Assembly (NCBI GenBank): GCA_963767715.1
Contig: CAVYFA010000020.1
Coordinates: 1 to 64,000, forward strand
DNA from: CAVSXS01 sp963767715
GTDB taxonomy: Bacteria > Chloroflexota > Ktedonobacteria > Ktedonobacterales > Ktedonobacteraceae
Direction: 5' to 3'
Length of the DNA stretch: 64,000 bases
Notes under the pieces: model-generated
The model's input: the letters and a program-made list of their open reading frames with translations, nothing else
The model's database searches: none
Told to the model about the DNA's origin: nothing
Shown: piece by piece, positions 40,485 through 48,571 of the stretch
How positions within the stretch are numbered: position 1 is the first letter of the stretch
Layout: each line of letters starts with the position of its first letter
Position numbers and translations under genes: made by a program

Positions 40485-42731
40485 ATGAAATGCGAACGTT
40501 GTGGACAGAATTCTGCCCAGGTGCGCATCGATCAGGTCAACCCCAACGGAAAGCGCGAGCAGCATTACCTGTGCCGTTCGTGCGTGGACGAGTTGATGAG
40601 TGAGGCGATGAACCAGGTGGGCGGCCAGGATGGTTCCGGTATTCCTGATGGTGCTCCATTTGGTTTTGCTGGGAATACAGGCAATTCCGCCTTTGCCAAC
40701 GGTGGCAGGAATACTGCGACCGCGGAGCAGCAGGCAAAACATAGTAAAACTCCCACGCTTGATCAGTATGGACGCGACCTGACCGCCGAGGCTGCCGCAG
40801 GAAAACTCGATCCGGCGGCAGGGAGATCCCGCGAGCTGCGGCGTCTGATTACCGTCCTTGGTCGGCGTCAAAAGAATAACCCGGTGTTGATTGGTGAGCC
40901 TGGCGTTGGTAAGACCGCCATCGTCGAAGGATTGGCACGCCGTATCAATGAAGGTGACGTCCCGTCTAACCTGCACGGCAAGCGTATTGTCTCGCTGAAC
41001 ATCGGTGGCATGGTAGCCGGAGCGATGTTCCGTGGACAATTTGAGCAGCGCATCAAATCCATTCTCGAGGAGCTGCGCAAGTCCGAGGATATCATCGTTT
41101 TCATCGACGAATTGCATACCGTCGTTGGCGCAGGCGCAGCGGAAGGCGCGGTTGGCGCGTCCGATATGCTGAAGCCGGCCCTGGCGCGTGGTGAACTGCG
41201 CTGTATCGGCGCGACCACGCTGGACGAGTATCGCAAGCATATCGAGAAGGACGCCGCTCTGGAGCGCCGCTTCCAGCCCGTGATGGTCGATGAGCCATCC
41301 GAGGAAGAGGCGATCGAGATGCTCAAAATCGTGCGCCCCAACTACGAGCTGCATCACGGCGTCGGCATCACCGATGAAGCCATCGACGCGGCCGTCAAGC
41401 TCTCCGACCGCTACATCAACGACCGTTTCCTGCCTGACAAGGCTATCGACGTGATGGATGAAGCGGCCTCGGCTCTGCGCTTAGAGGCGACCGAGAAGGG
41501 TATCATCAGCCCGACCACCATCTCCGACCTGGAGAAGGAAATCGCCGCGATCCAGGCGCAGAAAGAAGCGGCAGCCAATGCCGAAGACTACGAACGCGCC
41601 GCCAAGCTGCGCCAGCAGGAACTGGTTGCGCAATCTAAGCTGGACAAGGCTCACGCTGAAACCGGCAATGCGGTAACGCTGCTGGTTACGCCCGAGCTGA
41701 TTGCCCAGGTGGTTGAGAACTGGACCGGCGTGCCCGTGAGCCAGATGATCGAGAGTGAGCGTCAGAATTTGCTCAACCTGGAGGAGGACCTGCGCAAGCG
41801 TGTCATCGGCCAGAATGAGGCCATCAGCGCCGTCGCGCGTGCCATTCGCCGCTCGCGTGCCGGACTGAAGGACCCGAAGCGCCCGATCGGTTCGTTCCTG
41901 TTCCTCGGCCCGACCGGTGTCGGCAAGACCGAACTGGCCAGGGCCCTGGCGGCTGAGCTCTTCGGTGGCGAGGAGCACCTGATTCGCCTCGACATGTCGG
42001 AGTACATGGAGCCGCACACGGTCTCACGTTTGTTCGGTAGCCCTCCCGGCTATGTCGGCTATGACGAAGGCGGGCAGTTGACCGAGCAGGTCCGCCGCCG
42101 CCCGTACAGTGTGATCTTGCTGGACGAGGTTGAGAAGGCGCATCCAGAGGTCTTCAACGCCTTGCTGCAAATCATGGACGATGGCCGCTTGACGGATGGC
42201 CAGGGTCGCACGGTAGACTTCAAGAATACCATTGTGATCATGACCAGCAACGCGGGCAGCGCCGATCTCAAGCGCGCTGTGCGCATCGGTTTCATGCCGG
42301 TCAAGGATGACGAGGGCCAGGCGCGCGATGAGCAGCACGAGGCTATGCGTTCGAAGGCTATGGAAGGCCTCAAGCGCCTCTTCCGGCCCGAGTTCATCAA
42401 CCGTATCGACCAGATCGTGGTCTTCCGCTCGCTCGGCAAGCCCGAACTGAACCAGATCGTTGATCTGCTGCTGGCGCAGGTGCGCGCGCGCTTGAGCGAG
42501 CACCGCATCGAGCTGGTCATCAGCGACGAGGTGCGTGACCTGCTGCTGCGCGAAGGCTTCGACGAAGAGTATGGCGCGCGCCCACTGCGCCGCACGATCC
42601 AGACCTACGTCGATGACGCGCTGGCCGATGCCTTGTTGAACGGCATCATCCAGCCCGGCCAGCAAGCCTACGTGACCCTGCTTGACGGCAAGGTCGCCAT
42701 CGACGGCCGCGAACTCGTCAAGGCCGCGTAA
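40485..42731 (+). CDS. ClpE-like AAA+ ATPase with N-terminal zinc finger
   Basis: A 748-residue Hsp100/Clp protein. A four-Cys zinc finger (Cys3, Cys6, Cys30, Cys33) replaces the usual Clp N-domain, as in ClpE and McsA, then a Gly/Asn-rich linker. AAA module 1 has GEPGVGKT (about 137) and FIDELHTVVGAG. A UVR-type helix, EDYERAAKLRQQE (about 365-377), follows. AAA module 2 has GPTGVGKT (about 475), ILLDEVEKAHPEVFNALLQI and the Clp C-terminal domain. A ClpP-docking loop (LGF/IGF type) is suggested by VRIGFMP (about 602-608), so it probably unfolds proteins for ClpP. Control by HrcA is predicted from the CIRCE site. Confidence 0.93.
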   Translation: MKCERCGQNSAQVRIDQVNPNGKREQHYLCRSCVDELMSEAMNQVGGQDGSGIPDGAPFGFAGNTGNSAFANGGRNTATAEQQAKHSKTPTLDQYGRDLTAEAAAGKLDPAAGRSRELRRLITVLGRRQKNNPVLIGEPGVGKTAIVEGLARRINEGDVPSNLHGKRIVSLNIGGMVAGAMFRGQFEQRIKSILEELRKSEDIIVFIDELHTVVGAGAAEGAVGASDMLKPALARGELRCIGATTLDEYRKHIEKDAALERRFQPVMVDEPSEEEAIEMLKIVRPNYELHHGVGITDEAIDAAVKLSDRYINDRFLPDKAIDVMDEAASALRLEATEKGIISPTTISDLEKEIAAIQAQKEAAANAEDYERAAKLRQQELVAQSKLDKAHAETGNAVTLLVTPELIAQVVENWTGVPVSQMIESERQNLLNLEEDLRKRVIGQNEAISAVARAIRRSRAGLKDPKRPIGSFLFLGPTGVGKTELARALAAELFGGEEHLIRLDMSEYMEPHTVSRLFGSPPGYVGYDEGGQLTEQVRRRPYSVILLDEVEKAHPEVFNALLQIMDDGRLTDGQGRTVDFKNTIVIMTSNAGSADLKRAVRIGFMPVKDDEGQARDEQHEAMRSKAMEGLKRLFRPEFINRIDQIVVFRSLGKPELNQIVDLLLAQVRARLSEHRIELVISDEVRDLLLREGFDEEYGARPLRRTIQTYVDDALADALLNGIIQPGQQAYVTLLDGKVAIDGRELVKAA

Positions 42732-42750
42732 GCCAGAAGATAGAGTAAAG

Positions 42751-42788
42751 AAATTGGGGAAGTACGAGCAATCGTACTTCCCCAATTT
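42751..42788. terminator. Bidirectional intrinsic terminator after clpE-like gene
   Basis: A perfect 17-bp stem (42751-42767 with 42772-42788) with a GCAA tetraloop, starting AAATTGGGGAAG and ending CTTCCCCAATTT. It lies between two convergent genes, 20 bases past the clpE-like stop and 12 bases past the GNAT stop. Confidence 0.8.
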
Positions 42789-42800
42789 CTATATGGAAAA

Positions 42801-43332
42801 TCAAAGCTCGATCCAATAGCACGACAGCATCTGGCCCGTCTCCGTATCGATCCGCTGCCACTCGAGCATTCCCCCGTTCTTCTCGATTACGCGCACCGAA
42901 GCTGGATTCTCGCCGTCTATCGTCAGCATGACGCGCGAGAGTCCTTGCCTGCGCGCCTCGTCCAGTACCAGGGCGAGTTGCCGCGTGGCGTATCCCTTCC
43001 CGCGCTGCGAGGGGCGAATGTTATAGCCAATGTGGCCATTGTGCCGCTCGAAGGGCGGCGTAAGATATGGGCGCGAACAGAATCTCACCGAGCAGCGTTC
43101 CGTCATCTTTGGCAAGCCAGAAGGTTTGCTGCGGCACTACATCAGGCGGCAATCCGATTCCGGCGGCCTCGTCCACAAGCTCACTTACGAATGAAGGAAA
43201 ATCTTCCAGGGCCAGCGCGAAATTATTAAACCAATCCTCGTCAGTGTGCATAAATTCCTGCACCATTTCGGTATAGGCTGCCTGCCATTGCAATGATGGC
43301 TTGACCAGAGTAAGCTGTTCAGTCTGGTTCAT
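42801..43332 (-). pseudogene. GNAT family N-acetyltransferase, frameshifted
   Basis: The first frame (ATG 43332) encodes MNQTEQLTLVKPSLQWQAAY through TFWLAKDDGTLLGEI. The second carries RPYLTPPFERHNGHIGYNIR and PSQRGKGYATRQLALVLDEA (the acetyl-CoA loop), then GENPASVRVIEKNGG and CYWIEL to 42801. The switch is at about 43065-43075. The total of 532 bases is one over a multiple of three, so removing one base gives a normal acetyltransferase of 176 residues. It resembles the YedL/RimI-like single-domain type. It may be decay or an assembly insertion. Confidence 0.85.
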
Positions 43333-43542
43333 TACGAGTCCTCCGTTAATCTGGTTAAAAGTAATGGAACATACGTAATCCTATGTGCAAGGTAGTTGCC
43401 TGAGTTTCGGCCAAATAGTGGCACAATGCCACGAGAAAGGAAACCAATGTATGCGTTTTTACAACATTGACACTGCGCTGTTCGTAAGTACGGTGTACAG
43501 AAACTGTATGCCGTTGAAGGATTAAGAAGGAAATCAATCCCC

Positions 43543-43893
43543 ATGTCGCAACAACAGATGCATTTTGATCAGGATAATCAAGACGGACCGCCCTCTTACG
43601 AGACTGGATATCAAGAGACTGCTCGCGACAACGACTTCTCCTCTCACTTCCCTGGACAGAAACTTTCCTGGCGAGATGCCGTTACGCAACCTACGGCCGG
43701 TCAACGTTTAGCCCTGGCCATTGTTTCACTGCTGATACTCTTTCTCTTCTTTCTCACAATAATAGTACTGGCGACCACCGGAGCATTAGCTCCCAACATC
43801 GCTCAGAACTTCGCGCCAGCCTTTGTCTATATGAGTCTCGGACTCTTTGCCGCCGTCATTGTGGTGAACGTGATATTTAACCGTAAGCAGTAA
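43543..43893 (+). CDS. Small two-pass membrane protein, tandem paralogue 1
   Basis: No family is recognised. The 116-residue product has a polar N-terminus (1-45, Gln/Asp/Tyr-rich), the segment GQKLSWRD, then two hydrophobic stretches (about 58-80 and 88-108) separated by a short loop, and ends FNRKQ. The next gene is a clear paralogue. ATG 43543 follows AGAAGGAAA. The 210-base gap upstream holds no other gene. Confidence 0.6.
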   Translation: MSQQQMHFDQDNQDGPPSYETGYQETARDNDFSSHFPGQKLSWRDAVTQPTAGQRLALAIVSLLILFLFFLTIIVLATTGALAPNIAQNFAPAFVYMSLGLFAAVIVVNVIFNRKQ

Positions 43894-43933
43894 ATTGCGC
43901 AGACGATGGCTTCGGCTCAAAAAGGAGAAACAA

Positions 43934-44284
43934 ATGTCACAGCATCAGATGGACTCAGGCGAAATCCATCGCGATGGATTTCAAGCCTCGTATACTGGAT
44001 ACGAAGGCGCTCCGCACTACGACCGTTACCCATCTTCCTCCTTTGGACAAAAACTTCATGTTGACAACACTTCCCCATCGCTCTCAGCGGGCCAGCGTCT
44101 AGCCCTGGCAATTATATCACTGATCCTGTGGGTGATCGTCTTCGGTATTATAGGATTGGGCGCATCCGCGGTGTCCCCGGACAACCCGAGTGCACGCTTC
44201 TTCTACCCATTCCTCTTCGCTGCACTGCTGATTTTTAGTGTGCTGGTCCTCGCCATTAACATTCTCTTTAACCGGAAGCATTAA
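43934..44284 (+). CDS. Small two-pass membrane protein, tandem paralogue 2
   Basis: Also 116 residues, with the same plan as its neighbour. The N-terminus is polar with MSQHQMD (compare MSQQQMH). It shares FGQKL, then a GQRLALAI segment and two membrane segments, and ends LFNRKH (compare FNRKQ). ATG 43934 has AAAGGAG upstream, and the two genes are 40 bases apart. This is a tandem duplication in which the membrane part is better conserved than the N-terminal part. The stop overlaps the convergent hydrolase stop by four bases. Function unknown. Confidence 0.6.
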   Translation: MSQHQMDSGEIHRDGFQASYTGYEGAPHYDRYPSSSFGQKLHVDNTSPSLSAGQRLALAIISLILWVIVFGIIGLGASAVSPDNPSARFFYPFLFAALLIFSVLVLAINILFNRKH

Positions 44285-45225
44285 GAGATCGGTTCCTCGC
44301 TCGTGACAATATGCACGCCCATCTGCTGCATGCGTGCTAGCTCAGTTTCAGCCATGGCGTCGAAATCGATGGTGGGGTGCTGCACGGAACTGGTGCAGTC
44401 CTTGAGGTGGTAGAGCTTTTGTAGCATGTGCGGCCGGTCGGCGAGGTATGTTACCAACTGCCGCTCCGTCTCGAGAACGCAATGGGACTTGGCCTCACCG
44501 GCGATGTAGACGCGATCGTGCTGCATCACGGCGTCAATCATGGCAGTGTTCAGGCTGCTTTCGGGGGCCTGCGGGTCGGGTACTTCCGCGCCGAAAATGC
44601 CGTAGAACTCCGTGCGCGTAGTGCGTCCTTTTTCGATGTAGACCGGCTGCGTATCCCTGGCCGCGCTGTGCCAGGCGAGGGCCTCGCTGAGCGGGGCGAC
44701 CAGCATGTGCCCGAGCGTCCCCTCCATCGTGTGATATGGCCAGATCATCAGGTCTTTCCTGGCCTGCTGCTGCAACTGGTAGACGTAATACGCCGACCAG
44801 GCCGGCTCAAGCAGGGGCATCCAGGCGTTCTGCTCTATGTCCGCGCCGGTAATCACGGTGAATGGCTGCGGATGCTCCTCGCTGCCGGGCTTCTTCCACC
44901 AGGAGCTATAGAAAATCTGGAATGGGAGATGAGTGTCCAGCGAGGCGTAGATGGTGGTGATTTTATGAGCGTTGGCGTAAAACCAGTGCAGCAGGCGCGC
45001 GACATCTTCTTGTGACCCCGGCACATAGAGCGAGCCGCCTGGCTCGACGAAATCGTGCTGGTAGTCCATCAGGACGAGCGCGATCTTCTCTTGATCGCCC
45101 GCCGCCGGCAGGTAGCGCGCGTTGCGGCCGGCCTCGGTGAATTCCTGGATGCGTGCAGTATAATGATCGATTTCCGAGGTTGGTTTGCGTAGCGAAGCGG
45201 CAAAGGGAGGTTCAAAATTTATCAT
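44281..45225 (-). CDS. Isochorismatase/nicotinamidase-like cysteine hydrolase
   Basis: The 314-residue product has an isochorismatase-like fold with ALVLMDYQHDFVEPGGSLYV (about 50-69, catalytic Asp), a middle with ASLDTHLPFQIFYSSWWKKP (metal-binding Asp-His type), QPVYIEKGRTTRTEFYG (about 199-215, catalytic Lys) and YIAGEAKSHCVLETERQL (about 245-262, catalytic Cys). It is longer than standard nicotinamidases (about 210 residues), mainly through an N-terminal extension and insertions. The substrate is probably an amide or related compound. ATG 45225 follows CAGGAGAAA. Confidence 0.85.
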   Translation of the reverse strand: MINFEPPFAASLRKPTSEIDHYTARIQEFTEAGRNARYLPAAGDQEKIALVLMDYQHDFVEPGGSLYVPGSQEDVARLLHWFYANAHKITTIYASLDTHLPFQIFYSSWWKKPGSEEHPQPFTVITGADIEQNAWMPLLEPAWSAYYVYQLQQQARKDLMIWPYHTMEGTLGHMLVAPLSEALAWHSAARDTQPVYIEKGRTTRTEFYGIFGAEVPDPQAPESSLNTAMIDAVMQHDRVYIAGEAKSHCVLETERQLVTYLADRPHMLQKLYHLKDCTSSVQHPTIDFDAMAETELARMQQMGVHIVTSEEPIS

Positions 45226-45330
45226 CGCTATTTCTCCTGGACGCTCTCGATTGACAACTCATTCTCGCATACGCGTCTGGGACGTGTCAATTTAAGTGAG
45301 TCTCTTCCAGACCTTTGGAGATAAGGGCTT

Positions 45331-45396
45331 TCATCCTGAGCGCAGCGAAGGATCTCTACGTTCGGCAAGCGAGATCCTTCGCTGCGCTCAGGATGA
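45331..45396. repeat. Palindromic repeat, copy 2 (TCATCCTGAGCGCAGCGAAG family)
   Basis: Arms of 26 bases (45331-45356 and 45371-45396) are perfect reverse complements around a 14-base loop. The core equals that of the copy at 1983-2047, but with AAGGATC instead of AAGCATC. The change is present in both arms, so pairing is kept. Confidence 0.85.
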
Positions 45397-45543
45397 CAGG
45401 CAGGATCGTACGCAAGTCCGCCCACGGGAAGTCTTCTCTCCAAACGCCTGAGTCTCTTCCTTTCCTGGCACTCCTCGATTGATCTGCATCGACCTCTAAT
45501 ACGTACCTGATGATAATTTGGCATTGCTTCAGAGAAAGGAAAA

Positions 45544-46347
45544 GTGAACGTTATGGATACATCTACCCGCTTGAGCAGCCTTGAGCGCTGGCTGCTCGTT
45601 CTCCCGATAATCGGCGGTGCGCTCTTCGGGCTCTGCCCGTTGCTGGCGCCCGGGCAGTTCGCGGCAATCACCACAGGTTACGCCGGCAATGATGCGTTCA
45701 TCTATCGCCTGGCGGGAGCTGCTACATTTGGTTATGCCGTAGCGCTTGTGCTGGGGGTTCGGCAAGGAACCTGGGCGGCTGTCAGGCTCATAGTGATAGC
45801 CGTGCTTACGTTTAACCTGGCTTCTCTCTACGCCTGTATTTTTGAGTTGATCGCTCCGAGCAGCAATCGTGAAATCGTGCTGGTGCTCTACTTCATCCTG
45901 GTCGTATCTATTCTCGTCGTGGCGATTACCGGCTGGCTGCTCTACCGCCACCGCGCGGATGCGCGGCCCGTGCCGGACATCGCTGCCTGGGTTGTCAGGT
46001 TCATCGTGGTTGGAACCGTCCTGGCCTTCGTCTTTGGCATTACGCCTCTGTTCTATCCCCAGCTCAACCGCTTGTTTGGCTTCAAAGTGACGGACATCTT
46101 TCTCTATCATCAGGCCGGAGCCGCCACGTTGGGGTACGCCATCATGGGCATCTTCCAACTTCGATCCCGCAACTGGCTGGAGATCCGCTACCCCAGCGTG
46201 ATGGGTGCTGTGTTCAACGGTCTCAGCTTTTTCGCCAGCCTGTACGCGCTCATCGTAGGGGAAGCGCTCTTGCTGCCCGCACTCGTGGGCGTCGCTTCCC
46301 TTGTGGTCACTATCGGCTCATCGTGGCTAATGCGCCCTGTGGCTTGA
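45544..46347 (+). CDS. Polytopic membrane protein with internal duplication
   Basis: I do not recognise a named family. The 267-residue product has about eight membrane segments in two similar halves. The first has LFGLCPLLAPGQFAAITTGY, then AGAATFGYAVALVLGVRQGTW. The second has FGITPLFYPQLNRLFGF, then AGAATLGYAIMGIFQLRSRNW. Conserved Pro, Phe and the AGAATxGYA motif repeat about 140 residues apart. The start is GTG 45544 after AGAAAGGA, although ATG 45553 is also possible. It sits beside the ISL3 remnant with only two bases between. Confidence 0.65.
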   Translation: MNVMDTSTRLSSLERWLLVLPIIGGALFGLCPLLAPGQFAAITTGYAGNDAFIYRLAGAATFGYAVALVLGVRQGTWAAVRLIVIAVLTFNLASLYACIFELIAPSSNREIVLVLYFILVVSILVVAITGWLLYRHRADARPVPDIAAWVVRFIVVGTVLAFVFGITPLFYPQLNRLFGFKVTDIFLYHQAGAATLGYAIMGIFQLRSRNWLEIRYPSVMGAVFNGLSFFASLYALIVGEALLLPALVGVASLVVTIGSSWLMRPVA

Positions 46348-46349
46348 AG

Positions 46350-47894
46350 CCGATCAGCTTGTCTCTGGAGGTACGCAAGTTCTTTTGTCGTACCCCGACC
46401 TGCTCCCCGCAAGATCTTCACCGAACGGCTCCCTGATCTCGTGCAGCCCTGGGCGCGCATGACGAAGCGCTTACGTGCCGCCTTGCAGGCACTCGGGATG
46501 GTGACCGGCGGCGAAGGAGGGCGCAGGGCTTGCTCCCAAGCTTGGGATGCGGGTAGCCTCCCCCACGTTGTTGCGTGGCATGCGAGAGGTAGCCTCCCCA
46601 GCGGTGACCAAGGTGCGGGTCGTGGGTGTGGACGACTGGGCCTACAAACGAGGCGAGACCTACGGCACGATTGTGGTCGATTTGGAGCGCCACCGGGTCG
46701 TCGATCTGCTGCCTGATCGCCGCTCGGAAACGGTCAAAGTCTGGCTCCAAGGGCATCCTGAGATCGAGGTGATGAGTCGAGACCGCGCCGGGAGTTACGC
46801 GGAGGCGGCAAGAGAGGGGGCGCCGCAAGCCACCCAAGTCGCCGATCGCTTCCACTTGACCAAGAATGTGCGGGAGAAGCTCAAAGACCTGCTGGACCGC
46901 AAGCGTACGTGCTTGCCCTTCGTGGAGGAGAGCACGGTCCACTCGGCTTGCGCCACACTTCCCGCTTCACCGCAAAAGGAGCTCTGCGGCATGAGCACGA
47001 GAAGAGCAGACGGTCTCCGGTCAACAAAGCCGTTCTCAATCAACCGGATGATGGCGCGTCCGCTCGCCCGCTGACTGCTCCCGAGTGGCGCCGTCAACTG
47101 AATTGAGAGAAGCGCTATGCCTTGTATGAAGAGGTGCGAGCGTTACGGCAGGCAGGGCCTGAGTCACTACGCCATTGCCGACACGCTGGGCATCAGTCGT
47201 CCGACCGTCCGGCGCTTTCTGGCAGCCGAGCAGTTTCCCGAACGGCTCTCGGGTCCCAAGCGACGACAGCAGCAGAGCATCGTGACGCTCTATCTGCCCT
47301 TTTTACATGAGCGCTGGCAGGCGGGGTGTCACAACGGACGCCAACTGTTCCGGGAAGCCAAAGCGCGTGGCTATGCTGGCTCACCGGCTCAACTGGAACG
47401 TGTCATCACGCAGTGGCGTAAGCGACCTTCCTCCTTCCCCTCCAGAGAAGCCCACGACCCCCTCGCCCGACCGCGGTGACGGTTCCCAAGCGCCAGCGGC
47501 TTTCGTCGCAACAAGCCTCCTGGCTCTTTGTGCTTCCCAAAGAGAAGCTCACTGCTCCTCAGCAGCGGCAACTCGAGCAGCTGTGTCAAGCCAGCGAGGA
47601 GTCTGTCCATGAGCGTATGAGCTCAGTCAAGACTTCCTGAGCCTGCTCAAAGAGCGCCGGGCACAGGCGCTGAAGGAGTGGATCAGTATAGCTAAAAGCA
47701 GTTATATCCCCGAACTCACAAGTTTCGCCAAGAGCGTGCAGCAGGATTACGCGGCCATTTCTGCGGCGTGCTCCCTGCCGTGGAGTCAGGGGCAAGTCGA
47801 AGGCCAGATCAATCGGCTCAAATGCCTGAAGCGGCAAATGTACGGACGGGCGCAGTTTGAGCTCCTTCGCCTCCGCGTCCTTCATGTCGCCTAG
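46350..47894 (+). mobile_element. Decayed ISL3-family transposase
   Basis: Pieces in successive frames follow the ISL3 order: the end of the zinc-binding part (EVRKFFCRTPTCSPRKIFTE) from about 46350, RLRAALQALGMVTGGE, then VVGVDDWAYKRGETYGTIVV with the first catalytic Asp, EVMSRDRAGSYAEAA, and DRFHLTKNVREKLKDLL. Next is LSHYAIADTLGISRPTVRRF (HTH) and HERWQAGCHNGRQLFREAK, and finally CSLPWSQGQVEGQINRLKCL to TAG 47892-47894. At least three frame changes and internal stops interrupt it, and the 5' zinc-finger half is missing. It cannot encode an active transposase. Confidence 0.82.
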
Positions 47895-48571
47895 GAGCAG
47901 CTGCGGAATAGCTCCGCTTTCTGCTGCTGCTCATGAGGCCACAGGTCTCTTCCTGGATGCTGATCCCGCTAGTTCAACAGGGAAGCATTTAGTCTGGTCT
48001 CGATGGGCGAAACCGCTTCTTCCCCAATCGTTGGAAAGTTCTTCCTACTCTCACCGCATCGTTTGTAGCAAGCGGGCGGATTTACCAAAAGTGACGATGA
48101 ACCCATTTTACGTGAGTGAATACGTAGCATTGACAAATGCATTGATCAGAATGTATGCTTTGTTTGGGTGCCACTATCCCACAAATCTGATGTTAGAGAG
48201 AACTCTGGGGTCTTTTAACATCTTGAAGATTCACCACCAGTAGGTGTGTGCCTGTCTGGCATGGAGAGTCTTCTCTGAGTTTGTGCCAAAAAGCAGGGAT
48301 GCGTTTGCCATGAGCTATTTTCCGTCATTTTCCGCTGTGTAAAATTGTCACCCTATCCGATTTTCTTCAGGCCGTCAGTGGAGTGCGTTTTTGTTGGAAA
48401 TCTCGGCAATTTTATAGAAAACAAGGAGGTGAAGAAACAGGCACGAACAACATGATGTATTGTCGCTAGTAAGGTTGCCCTGTATATGCCTGCAAAGGAG
48501 CGGTTCACTTTGCCGGTTGACAAATTGTTTTGTCAGCCTGTGGTTCAGTTAGTTTATACAGGAGATGTACT
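47895..48571. other. Intergenic region without recognisable gene
   Basis: I see no supported gene in these 677 bases. The part up to about 48260 is open in one frame but has no ribosome binding site, family motif or sensible composition. AAGGAGGTGAAG at 48423-48434 could serve an eight-codon peptide (GTG AAG AAA CAG...). Otherwise the region is the upstream region of the secreted protein gene. Confidence 0.4.

Noticed and set aside
47857..48243. Open frame after the ISL3 remnant
   Set aside because: It begins inside transposase sequence, has no ribosome binding site and shows no domain pattern.
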